This document shows positions 1 to 7,571 of a stretch of DNA of 9,957 nucleotides, one piece after another. Numbering within the stretch: the stretch's first letter is position 1; the number at the start of each line of letters is the position of its first letter. Position numbers and translations under genes: made by a program. Source of the DNA: Bacteroidales bacterium (lineage in GTDB: Bacteria > Bacteroidota > Bacteroidia > Bacteroidales > UBA932); contig JALNXR010000059.1 in the NCBI GenBank assembly GCA_023230265.1, positions 1 through 9,957 on the forward strand, written 5' to 3'. The notes under the pieces are model-generated. The model ran no database searches. It was given only the letters and a program-made list of their open reading frames with translations, and was not told the origin of the DNA.

Positions 1-143
1 ACATACCGGCAGCTGTTTCTTATCTGATGTACCACACATACCTGAGTTGCTGCTTCAGGGAATACGGTGCGTATTGTCTCGGTAAAGCCGTTGAGGTTAT
101 CTGTACATGTGATGAGTATATCTTCCACTCCACGTGCCTTTAA
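1..143 (-). pseudogene. IS256-family (mutator-type) transposase fragment, 5'-truncated and running off the left edge
   Basis: The reverse complement of bases 1-143 reads without stops as a piece of an IS256-family transposase. It begins LKARGVEDILITCTDNLNGF and ends VVHQIRNSCRYV at the window edge. The Asp in CTDNLNGF sits where the family has a catalytic Asp of its DDE triad, and the VVHQIRNS stretch is a strong family signature. Upstream in the gene sense (above base 143) the frame stays open to a stop at 180-182, but the residues no longer look like transposase and the DNA becomes AT-rich, so the N-terminal half appears to be missing. Because the window starts inside the gene, the C-terminal half may or may not survive outside it. 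I read it as a broken insertion-sequence relic, unrelated to the adjacent uptake operon. The family call is secure; the exact breakpoint is good to a few bases. Confidence 0.85.
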
Positions 144-363
144 AAATGTAAACTTAAAACAAGAATCGTAAAATAAATTCTAGTTTTTTTAGTCATATAG
201 AATTTTGTATTGTTATATACTATCGTATAAACTTAACTTAATTTTTTTAACCTAATCTAAAACTTCTCTGCCTATGAACATCGTATAACTATAAGAAATT
301 ATTGGTTAAACAATAGCCAGAAAATCTATTAACAGTAGTGTACTAATATTAAAAAAATTGTAA
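144..363 (+). promoter_or_regulatory. AT-rich upstream region of the SusC operon; possible weak promoter and repeated ATCGTATAA
   Basis: This 220-bp stretch has no gene and must hold the promoter of the four-gene operon. A TTTG at 204-207 is followed 18 nt later by TATA at 226-229, which only partly fits the Bacteroidota primary-sigma pattern because the second TTTG is absent. The 9-mer ATCGTATAA occurs at 222-230 and again at 280-288, in both cases followed within a base by ACT. These could be activator or alternative-sigma sites, but that is inference. If the upstream site is the promoter, the leader would be roughly 130 nt. No Shine-Dalgarno sequence precedes the SusC ATG, as is usual in this phylum. 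Confidence 0.25.
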
Positions 364-3300
364 ATGAAAAATAAAAGAATATCATTGGCAAAATTTTGTT
401 TTTTTGGTTTTTTAATGATGTCGCTGACCAGCTTTAATCTATTCGCTGTGAATAAAGCAGCACCTTCTGACAATAATGAAAACGATATAATCAAAAATGC
501 AGAAGTTCAGCAAGATACCACCAGAATCATCAAGGGAAAAGTAACAAACAGCCAGACAGGGCAACCTGTTGATGCAGTTGCAATTATTGTAATTGGAACA
601 AAAGTTGGAACTTATTCAGGAACTGACGGCACATTCGAGATAAAAGTCAAGGATGGGCAGGAAGTAGCAGCCAGTATTGTAGGTATGACTTCTCAAAGAA
701 TCAGGGTCACTTCCTCAACAAAGTTTCTTGATTTCAAACTCACCGATACCGAATTTAAAATCGAGGATCTTGTAGTAACAGGTATTGCTACAAGAAAAGC
801 AGAGAGCTATACCGGTTCTGCCGTTACCATCAAAGGTGATGAGCTTAAGCGTGTGGGGAACCAGAACCTATTCCAGAGTCTTAAGAATCTTGACCCTTCT
901 GTATATATTATGGAAAACCTTCAGATGGGATCAGACCCCAACTCGCTGCCAAATATGAATATGAGGGGAGGAACCTCATTTAATGAAGGTATGGGCACAT
1001 CAGATCTTAAAGGAAATTACGAAAATAAGCCCAATCAGCCTCTCTTCATCCTGGATGGTTTTGAGGTAACAGCAGAAAGGGTTTTCGACCTGGATATGCA
1101 AACAGTGGAGTCTTTGACAATTCTTAAAGACGCAAGCGCAAAAGCTATTTACGGGTCAAAAGCTGCAAATGGCGTAGTAGTTATCGAAACAAAAAAACTT
1201 ATTGCACAAAAGCCGAGAATTACCTATACAGGCAGTCTCGACTTGACTATGCCGGATCTATCCAGCTACAATTTGTGCAGTCCTTTGGAAAAACTGGATG
1301 TGGAGTTAAAGGAGAATACTTATAGTGATACAAATCCATCTTCTATTACCAATTACTACAAGCTTCGCAAGCAGGTGCTTGAAGGACTCGACACATACTG
1401 GCTTTCAAAACCGGTGCAAATGGGTTATGGCCAGAAACACTCCCTTAATATAGAACTCGGAAAAGATGAACTCAGAACCTCAGCAAATGTGTCATACTAT
1501 GATAATGTAGGTGTAATGAAGGGTTCAGACCGTACAACCCTCAACGGAAGCTTTAATCTTGTCTACAGGCTCAAAGACAAAGTAAAATTCCAGAACAGTC
1601 TGAACATTACAAACAACAATGCATCTGACTCTCCCTACGGTTCGTTTGGGACATACACATTACTGAATTCGTATGTTAACCCATATGATGAGGACGGTAA
1701 TCTAGTTACCACACTATCCAAAGGTGGCCGTAATCCTCTTTTGGACGCTACAATAGGAACATCTCTTACATCCAAGTATTTTGAAATAACAAACAACTTT
1801 GAAGCGGAGTACACGGTAATCGAAGGATTAAGACTGAGAGCCCGCTTTAGCGTGAACAAGAAGAACAACTCTGCAGACAGGTACTATCCCTCAACACATT
1901 CAAGATTTGCCAGCTATTCCAACACTATTGCCCACAGAAAAGGACAATACGAAGCAAACAACGGTAGCAGTGACAAGCTGACAGGTGACTTCTATGTTAA
2001 CTACAGCACAAAGATCAAAGATGTTCACAATATCTTCGTAAATGCAGGTTTTAACCTGGCAGAAAACAAATACCACGAAGTTATAAACTATGTAGAAGGA
2101 ATCCCTTCCACAAATATGAACGACATTATGTTTGCCCTGCAGTACAATGCAGACAAAATGCGTCCTAGCGGTACCAGCGGCTTCACAAGAGAGGTTGGTG
2201 TACTTACAGTATTGTCATACACCTATATGGACCGCTTCCTGTTTGACGGAACTTTCCGCCTCAATGCATCATCTGTATTTGGGAGCAATAACAGATGGGC
2301 CCCCTTCTGGAGCGTAGGGGTTGGCTGGAATCTTCACAAGGAGAGCTTTTTCAAGGACCTTTCAGATATTAAGCTCTTTAAAATAAGAGGATCCGTTGGT
2401 TCCACCGGTAACCAGAGCTTCCTTACAAACAAATCTCTCACTGTCAACAACTATTATATGAATGACAGGTATACCGACTTTATCGGTGCCTATGCAGCCA
2501 ATATGGAGAATCCCGATCTTAAGTGGGAGCAAAAGATGGAGTATGATGCAGGTATTGATGCAGAACTGTACGGATTTAACTTTAGGTTTGACGTCTATAA
2601 GACTCTTACACAAAATCTTGTTACCAGCTTATCAACAGCACCATCAACCGGCTTCACGAATGTTTCCGAAAACCTAGGTTTTGTTGAGAATAAAGGTGTA
2701 GAGGCATATCTATCCTATACCCTGTTCCAGAACAGAAACGGATTCCTCAGGCTTAGCGGATCTTACACAAACAACAAGAATACTATTCTTGAGATTTCTG
2801 AAGCTATGAGAACCTACAACGATACCCAGAAGGCTTATGTTAACGACAGGACAGACATTAAATTAAAAACAGGGACTGTAATTCTTTACTATGATGGTCT
2901 TCCGATGAACACTATCTGGGCTGTACCGTCATACGGTATCGATCCGGCAACCGGAGTTGAGCTTTTGATTGATAACAACGGAGAAGCAACCTATACCTGG
3001 AATGCTGCAGATATGGTTCCTTCAGGAATCTCTGTCCCCAAATGGAGAGGAAATTTTGGGTTTAACGGAGAGTATAAGGGTATCGGAATAAGTGTTACCT
3101 GCACATATATGGGAGGAGGCCAGTACTACAACCAGACCCTGGTGGATAAAATTGAGAATATTCTTATTACCAACAATTTTGACAGAAGGGTTCTTACAGA
3201 AAGATGGAGCACACCGGGTCAGGAGGCTCAATACAAAATGACTACCGCCTTTAATGTCGGTAGTCAATGGCACTCTGCCTTAGGAAGGTCTCAGAAACCT

Positions 3301-3528
3301 ACTCGTGCAACTCAGCGATTTGTACAGGATCAGAATGAATTAAACATCTCTTCTATAGGCGTTTATTACGACTTTAACAGAAAATGGCTTTCATCTCTAG
3401 GATTAGAAAGATTAAAATTTGCAGCTTTTATGAATGATGTCGTAAAATTTTCTACCATCGGAATTGAAAGAGGTACAACCTATCCTTTCGCAAGAACAAT
3501 TTCCTTCTCAGTTACAGCAACATTCTAA
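364..3528 (+). CDS. SusC/RagA-family TonB-dependent outer-membrane transporter
   Basis: This 1054-residue protein is the 22-strand barrel that imports a ligand across the outer membrane using TonB energy. Residues 1 to about 28 are a signal peptide with a basic start and a Phe/Leu/Met-rich core. After a polar linker, residues about 54-130 form a carboxypeptidase-regulatory-like beta domain (IIKGKVTNSQTGQPV onward), typical of SusC. A TonB-box-like DLVVTG lies at 135-140. The plug follows, with NMRGGTSF at 199-206, LDGFEV at 230-235 and the SusC signature LKDASAKAIYGSKAANG at 254-270. The rest is barrel, ending in an aromatic C-terminus (SFSVTATF) suited to the BAM machinery. Length is normal for SusC. 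There is no extra N-terminal STN signalling domain, so direct coupling to a FecR/ECF pair is unlikely. SusD follows after 32 nt. Substrate cannot be read from the sequence. The ATG at 364 is supported by the signal peptide that begins there. Confidence 0.96.
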   Translation: MKNKRISLAKFCFFGFLMMSLTSFNLFAVNKAAPSDNNENDIIKNAEVQQDTTRIIKGKVTNSQTGQPVDAVAIIVIGTKVGTYSGTDGTFEIKVKDGQEVAASIVGMTSQRIRVTSSTKFLDFKLTDTEFKIEDLVVTGIATRKAESYTGSAVTIKGDELKRVGNQNLFQSLKNLDPSVYIMENLQMGSDPNSLPNMNMRGGTSFNEGMGTSDLKGNYENKPNQPLFILDGFEVTAERVFDLDMQTVESLTILKDASAKAIYGSKAANGVVVIETKKLIAQKPRITYTGSLDLTMPDLSSYNLCSPLEKLDVELKENTYSDTNPSSITNYYKLRKQVLEGLDTYWLSKPVQMGYGQKHSLNIELGKDELRTSANVSYYDNVGVMKGSDRTTLNGSFNLVYRLKDKVKFQNSLNITNNNASDSPYGSFGTYTLLNSYVNPYDEDGNLVTTLSKGGRNPLLDATIGTSLTSKYFEITNNFEAEYTVIEGLRLRARFSVNKKNNSADRYYPSTHSRFASYSNTIAHRKGQYEANNGSSDKLTGDFYVNYSTKIKDVHNIFVNAGFNLAENKYHEVINYVEGIPSTNMNDIMFALQYNADKMRPSGTSGFTREVGVLTVLSYTYMDRFLFDGTFRLNASSVFGSNNRWAPFWSVGVGWNLHKESFFKDLSDIKLFKIRGSVGSTGNQSFLTNKSLTVNNYYMNDRYTDFIGAYAANMENPDLKWEQKMEYDAGIDAELYGFNFRFDVYKTLTQNLVTSLSTAPSTGFTNVSENLGFVENKGVEAYLSYTLFQNRNGFLRLSGSYTNNKNTILEISEAMRTYNDTQKAYVNDRTDIKLKTGTVILYYDGLPMNTIWAVPSYGIDPATGVELLIDNNGEATYTWNAADMVPSGISVPKWRGNFGFNGEYKGIGISVTCTYMGGGQYYNQTLVDKIENILITNNFDRRVLTERWSTPGQEAQYKMTTAFNVGSQWHSALGRSQKPTRATQRFVQDQNELNISSIGVYYDFNRKWLSSLGLERLKFAAFMNDVVKFSTIGIERGTTYPFARTISFSVTATF

Positions 3529-3560
3529 AAGCATTACATTAATTTAAAAAAGGAATTAAA

Positions 3561-5096
3561 ATGAAAGCGAAATTACCGATAATATTATTGATATTTAGTT
3601 TGATAATAACATCATCCTGTGAGAACTGGCTGAATGTAAGTTCAAAGACAGATATTGTCAGCGAGGAGATGTTCAGCGATATTACAGGTTTCAATGATGC
3701 TGTTGTAGGGGTTTATGTAAAAATGGCAAAACCCGAATTATACGCTCAGGAGATGACCTGGCGTACTGTGGAATTTCTTTCACATCAGTATGCAGAGGTA
3801 GCAGGTGCTCCCGACCTGAATGTTCCTAAATTTCTCTGGGAAACAGCACCGCTGCCATCCAAGAGGGAGACAATGTGGCTCGGGATGTACAACGCTATTG
3901 CCAATGTTAACCAGATTCTGAAATATCAGGAGCAAAACAGGGATGTTTTTAAGAGCGACTCTTTCACCGATTCATTGATTAAAGGTGAAATGCTTGCACT
4001 CAGAGCTTTTCTACACTTTGATGTAATGCGCCTTTTTGGAAAAGGGAACCTGGAAAACAGACCTGAATTAAGAAGCGCAATGACTATCCCCTATGTAACC
4101 GATTTCACAAGAATTGCTACTCCTCAGCGCTCATATACAGCTACTCTCGCACTGATGAAACAGGACATACAACAGGCTATTCAGTACCTGGAATGCGACC
4201 CGTGCAGAACCAATTCATCTGAATTCAGCACCACTTCTATGTCCAGCAGACGGTTCCGTATGAATTACTGGGCAGCAAAAGCTGTCTATGCAAGAATCCT
4301 TATGTGGGAAGGCACTACCGAAAGCAAGGAACTTGCACTGGCTCAGGCTCTTGAAATTATAGGAAATAGTCGTAGTGGTGGAATCGGCACAGGGAACGGA
4401 GCTTATTACTCATGGACACCCTCCTCAAGTGTCAATCAGACATACTGGTATACAAGCGATCTGTCTTTCACACAGGAACATCTTTTTACCCTTTGGGTGG
4501 AAAAATTCATTGATATCCAGAAAGGTCCGACTGACAGCAGAAGCTGGTTTGACTGTGCCTCTCCCAGCAACCAGTATTCGGTTGTTTATCTTACAGATGC
4601 CCGAAGAAATATTATTTACGAAGAAGGAACAGGAATGTTTGACTCAGACTGGAGGGCAAACAAATGCCTGTGGGCAGCAGGTGCCTCTCTTAGAAACTGG
4701 ACAATTGCCAAGTTCTACAATGTAGCTGATATGGGTACAAACTTCAGTAAAAGGATGCCTATGATAAGAGTGACAGAGATGTACTATATAGCTGCCGAGT
4801 GCTTCCTTGCAAAAGGTGACAGGACCAGTGCAGTTGCCTGCCTCAATAAGGTAAGAAACCAAAGAAACATCCCAACATCCTTGAACCTGAGTGCTTCATT
4901 GTCTGTGGAGGATATCAGAAACGAGATAACAAAAGAGTATCTTAAGGAGTTTGTAGCAGAAGGTCAACTCTTCTTCTATTATAAACGACTTGGATTTAGC
5001 ACTATCCTGGATTATTCCGGCGCTATGACTGACTCAGAATATCAGATGCCGATGCCAGACAGTGAAATGATCAATGGCGGAATTCGTGTTAATTAA
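3561..5096 (+). CDS. SusD/RagB-family surface nutrient-binding lipoprotein
   Basis: This 511-residue protein is the partner that caps the SusC barrel on the cell surface and helps capture ligand. A lipoprotein signal peptide ends in TSSC, making Cys20 the probable lipidated residue. The N-terminal half has the helical TPR-like SusD fold, including EMLALRAFLHFDVMRLFGKG at about 143-163. The RagB/SusD C-terminal domain is clear: RVTEMYYIAAECFLAKGD from about 401, NKVRNQR near 428, and EYLKEFVAEGQLFFYYKRLG at about 459-478, followed by the conserved closing stretch MPMPDSEMINGG. Length is typical. It starts 32 nt after SusC and is followed by the DUF4843 gene after 26 nt, so it is co-transcribed. 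Family assignment is very secure. Ligand is unknown; no glycan-degrading enzyme accompanies it here. Confidence 0.96.
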   Translation: MKAKLPIILLIFSLIITSSCENWLNVSSKTDIVSEEMFSDITGFNDAVVGVYVKMAKPELYAQEMTWRTVEFLSHQYAEVAGAPDLNVPKFLWETAPLPSKRETMWLGMYNAIANVNQILKYQEQNRDVFKSDSFTDSLIKGEMLALRAFLHFDVMRLFGKGNLENRPELRSAMTIPYVTDFTRIATPQRSYTATLALMKQDIQQAIQYLECDPCRTNSSEFSTTSMSSRRFRMNYWAAKAVYARILMWEGTTESKELALAQALEIIGNSRSGGIGTGNGAYYSWTPSSSVNQTYWYTSDLSFTQEHLFTLWVEKFIDIQKGPTDSRSWFDCASPSNQYSVVYLTDARRNIIYEEGTGMFDSDWRANKCLWAAGASLRNWTIAKFYNVADMGTNFSKRMPMIRVTEMYYIAAECFLAKGDRTSAVACLNKVRNQRNIPTSLNLSASLSVEDIRNEITKEYLKEFVAEGQLFFYYKRLGFSTILDYSGAMTDSEYQMPMPDSEMINGGIRVN

Positions 5097-5122
5097 ATAA
5101 AATTCAAAATTAATTTAAGATT

Positions 5123-5866
5123 ATGAAAATAATGAATTACAAATTAATACTCAGCATATTGGTATTCAGTGTATTATATGGCTGCGCTAAAGAAGAGGTC
5201 CCCTATTTTTCCGGAAAAGACTCTGCAAATTTCTGGTTACACGCTCAGAACCTCTCTCTTTATGGCAAAACACCTGCTGAAATGCCACAGGATACTATAA
5301 TTATGGATATTGGACTTTCAGGAAGGACGGCTGATTATGACAGATTCGCAACCGCCGTGGCTGTTGAAGACGCTGCAGGAACCGACGAAGAGTCCAAGAA
5401 GACAACAGCAGCTCCCGGGACATATGAAATCATTGGAGGAGTAATTCCTGCAAACGAGTTTAACGGAAAATTCAAGGTCGTGCTTAAAAACACCAGCGCT
5501 CTGGATAACGATGCCAGTGTTAAACTTCGGATTAAAATGATAGAGACAGATGATTTTACCGTAGGTATCAAAGAAAACAACTACTTTGACATACTTTGGT
5601 CACGTACTATTCTAGAACCATCTACATGGGGAGCAATGCAGTACTTCTTCTGTGCAGTTTACAGCACAACCGTTTACAAAATTTTTATGGAAGTTACCGG
5701 TCTTAAAGAGTTCTATTACTACGAAGGATTGGTTACTGTGGAAGAGGGTTCTGTAATGGGTACAAAATTCGGGAACAGAGTTCGTGAATTAAGCGCCCAG
5801 CAAGGTTCTCCTCTACTCCACGAAGATGGTCAGAATAAAGGACTTCCAATTATTCCAATTTATTAA
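5123..5866 (+). CDS. DUF4843-type lipoprotein, accessory to the SusCD pair
   Basis: This 247-residue protein resembles DUF4843 proteins, which are usually found directly downstream of SusC/SusD genes. The signal peptide ends in LYGC with Cys21 as the likely lipidation site, followed by the family-like opening EEVPYFSGKDSANFW. The middle is rich in predicted beta strands (for example TIIMDIGLSGRTADYDR, GKFKVVLKN and VKLRIKMIET), consistent with immunoglobulin-like folds; the C-terminal part has many aromatic residues. No catalytic motif is visible. A second in-frame ATG at 5132 (MNYKLIL) would shorten the signal peptide by three residues and is equally plausible. The gene lies 26 nt after SusD and 16 nt before the PKD-like gene. 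Its probable role is a surface subunit of a four-component uptake complex, inferred from context. The family call rests on remembered sequence patterns, not a search. Confidence 0.8.
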   Translation: MKIMNYKLILSILVFSVLYGCAKEEVPYFSGKDSANFWLHAQNLSLYGKTPAEMPQDTIIMDIGLSGRTADYDRFATAVAVEDAAGTDEESKKTTAAPGTYEIIGGVIPANEFNGKFKVVLKNTSALDNDASVKLRIKMIETDDFTVGIKENNYFDILWSRTILEPSTWGAMQYFFCAVYSTTVYKIFMEVTGLKEFYYYEGLVTVEEGSVMGTKFGNRVRELSAQQGSPLLHEDGQNKGLPIIPIY

Positions 5867-5882
5867 CCATAAAGAAATCATC

Positions 5883-7433
5883 ATGAAAAGAATAATATAT
5901 TTATTTAGCTTTCTTGCATTTATCGGATCATCTTTGATTTCGTGTGATTTTGAAGACAAAGGCAGTCCAATTCTCGAACCTATGACAGACATAATCATTG
6001 ACACTACAGGTATTCCGCTTAGTCTAGAAGCTACAAGGCTTGAAGATCTGGTGGTCAACCCTAATGTAAGCCGTGAGGGTGTAAGCGACGATGTCTTTAA
6101 ATATGAATGGAGAATGACCTTACTGCCAGGATCTGATTTTACTAAATACAAAGTGGTGGGCACAGAGAAAAGCCTCTCATATAATATTGACCTGATACCT
6201 GACGCAAATTATTACTCACTTTGGTACAGGGTGACCGACACAACAACAGGCCTTATGTCCAGTATCGTGTGGAGAGTTGTTGTCTCGGCATCTTCGGGTC
6301 AGGGCCTTGTGGTTGCAGATTCTCAGGACGGAGTCAACTCAGATCTTTCAGTAATTCAGGACACTCTTTTCACTACCAACTGGGTTCAGAAAGGAACTAC
6401 AACCAAGCTTCCCACTACTTATAAGAGAAATATTTTCTCACAGACAAACGGGAAGAAATTCACAGGTGTTATTCACTCGATGTTTACTCAGAGACTTTAC
6501 AGAGAAAGACGCTACACAAATTACATTCACGGAGCATCTGTAAACAACTGCTTTAGAATAAACACACTTGATTACTCAATGGTATTGGAAGGGAGAGAAA
6601 TGTTCTACGATCCAGATATCGTGCTTAACATTAACCATTACTTCCTCAACGGACCTCAATCGACCTCCGGATCTGCCTGGATAGTGAATTCCGGAAAGAT
6701 CAGTAACAGAGTCAACGAAGCCAGTACATTTATGTATTACAGAAAATTCAGCGTTGAGGTTCCTGGAGATTACATTGCAAACAAGCATATTGCAGTTCAT
6801 CCAACTCTTGTTTCAGAGGGTGTATTTTACGATGAGGTTCACGGTAAGTTTTATAAGATAGGAACCAGCCTTAATACAAAAGTAGCAGCTGCCGAAGTTG
6901 GGTCAGGATCTTCTCCGTTTAACGGAAGGGATCTTCCGGGATACACTGTACTTGGCGGAGGAGTGGCATCTCCTGAAGTTCGTTTTGTGCTGAAAAAAGA
7001 TAGCTACTATGGAGTGTTCACATTCACTCAAAATTCAGCCACTACTCCAAGGAGGATGCTTGATATCAGTAATGCACCAGATATTGCAAATGCTGTCAAT
7101 TTTGTATTCCCTCTTGATGAGGCTGTGATTTACTATGCTACTCCAAGCAAGGTTTATTCAATCCGTATTCCTGACGGAGGTGCCGTTACCTATACAGAGC
7201 TTTACACAAGTCCTGAGCCTATTACAAAGCTCGAGATGCTGAGAATGACAGGATATGTAAATGTGCCTTATCACGAGCGCTGTCTGTTGGCAATAACATA
7301 CAACGGATCAGAAGGCAAAATTACTGCTTTGCCAATTCCTGCCAGTGGTCTTGGACTTGGAATAGTTGACCTTAACAGAAAAGCAACTTTTGGAGGATTC
7401 AAACGTATCTCTTCAGTTGCTGTTACTGATTAG
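5883..7433 (+). CDS. PKD-like family lipoprotein, accessory to the SusCD pair
   Basis: Starting at the ATG at 5883, the protein has 516 residues and a clean lipoprotein signal peptide ending in LISC with Cys21. The frame is open further upstream to an ATG at 5826, but that start would overlap the DUF4843 gene by 41 nt and bury the signal peptide, so 5883 is preferred. Residues of about 60-140 resemble the PKD-like module found in these operons: YEWRMTLLPGSDF, then SYNIDLIPDANYYSLWYRVTD, closing with WRVVVSASSGQGLVV. The remaining roughly 370 residues contain recurrent strand-turn units such as EGVFYDEVHGKFYKIG, AVIYYATPSKVYSIRI and CLLAITYNGSEGKITALPI, which suggest a beta-propeller-like domain (inference). 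No enzyme motif is seen. It is the last gene before the terminator at 7458, and is probably a surface component exposed beside SusD. Confidence 0.82.
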   Translation: MKRIIYLFSFLAFIGSSLISCDFEDKGSPILEPMTDIIIDTTGIPLSLEATRLEDLVVNPNVSREGVSDDVFKYEWRMTLLPGSDFTKYKVVGTEKSLSYNIDLIPDANYYSLWYRVTDTTTGLMSSIVWRVVVSASSGQGLVVADSQDGVNSDLSVIQDTLFTTNWVQKGTTTKLPTTYKRNIFSQTNGKKFTGVIHSMFTQRLYRERRYTNYIHGASVNNCFRINTLDYSMVLEGREMFYDPDIVLNINHYFLNGPQSTSGSAWIVNSGKISNRVNEASTFMYYRKFSVEVPGDYIANKHIAVHPTLVSEGVFYDEVHGKFYKIGTSLNTKVAAAEVGSGSSPFNGRDLPGYTVLGGGVASPEVRFVLKKDSYYGVFTFTQNSATTPRRMLDISNAPDIANAVNFVFPLDEAVIYYATPSKVYSIRIPDGGAVTYTELYTSPEPITKLEMLRMTGYVNVPYHERCLLAITYNGSEGKITALPIPASGLGLGIVDLNRKATFGGFKRISSVAVTD

Positions 7434-7457
7434 TTTTCTTGCTTTGTTCATAAACAG

Positions 7458-7509
7458 AAGAGGCTGCCCACTATTGATCTGACCCCAGAAAGTTGGACAG
7501 CCTCTTTTT
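7458..7509 (+). terminator. Intrinsic terminator of the SusC-to-PKD operon
   Basis: The 5' arm AAGAGGCTGCCCA (7458-7470) pairs with TGGACAGCCTCTT (7494-7506) over 13 positions with a single G-T wobble, across a 23-nt loop, and runs directly into a five-T tract at 7505-7509. It lies 24 bp after the PKD-like stop codon. The loop and the start of the 3' arm coincide with an IS3-type terminal sequence, listed separately. On the opposite strand the hairpin ends in CTTCTGTTT, a poorer T-run, so it may only weakly stop transcripts from the convergent thioredoxin gene. Confidence 0.88.
7475..7499. repeat. Solo IS3/IS150-type terminal inverted repeat inside the terminator
   Basis: Twenty-five bases beginning TGATCTGACCCC and ending AGAAAGTTGGACA closely resemble the terminal inverted repeats of IS3-family elements of the IS150 group, which commonly contain CCCC followed by AAAAAGTTGGACA. 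No transposase coding sequence and no second end lie nearby, so this is a single relic end or a chance or acquired copy. The assignment rests on remembered family ends and has not been searched. Confidence 0.5.
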
Positions 7510-7571
7510 ATATAATAAATACTGACTCTTCGTAAACAACCTCCAACCTGCACGGATGCATTTTTATAAAG

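Noticed and set aside
4375..4725. Plus-strand open frame of 116 codons inside SusD
   Set aside because: It is an alternative frame within a continuous, well-conserved SusD coding region.
364..5096. Calling the locus a polysaccharide utilisation locus
   Set aside because: SusC and SusD alone do not define the ligand, and no carbohydrate-active enzyme is encoded in the window.
5826..5882. Upstream in-frame ATG that would lengthen the PKD-like protein by 19 residues
   Set aside because: It overlaps the DUF4843 gene and places a polar stretch before an otherwise ideal lipoprotein signal peptide that begins at 5883.
5813..6163. Minus-strand open frame of 116 codons across the DUF4843/PKD junction
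   Set aside because: It is antisense to two supported lipoprotein genes and has no recognisable motif.
7551..7570. TGCACGGATGCA followed by TTTTT as a second terminator
   Set aside because: The stem is four base pairs with a four-base loop, too weak to support a call beside the strong terminator at 7458.
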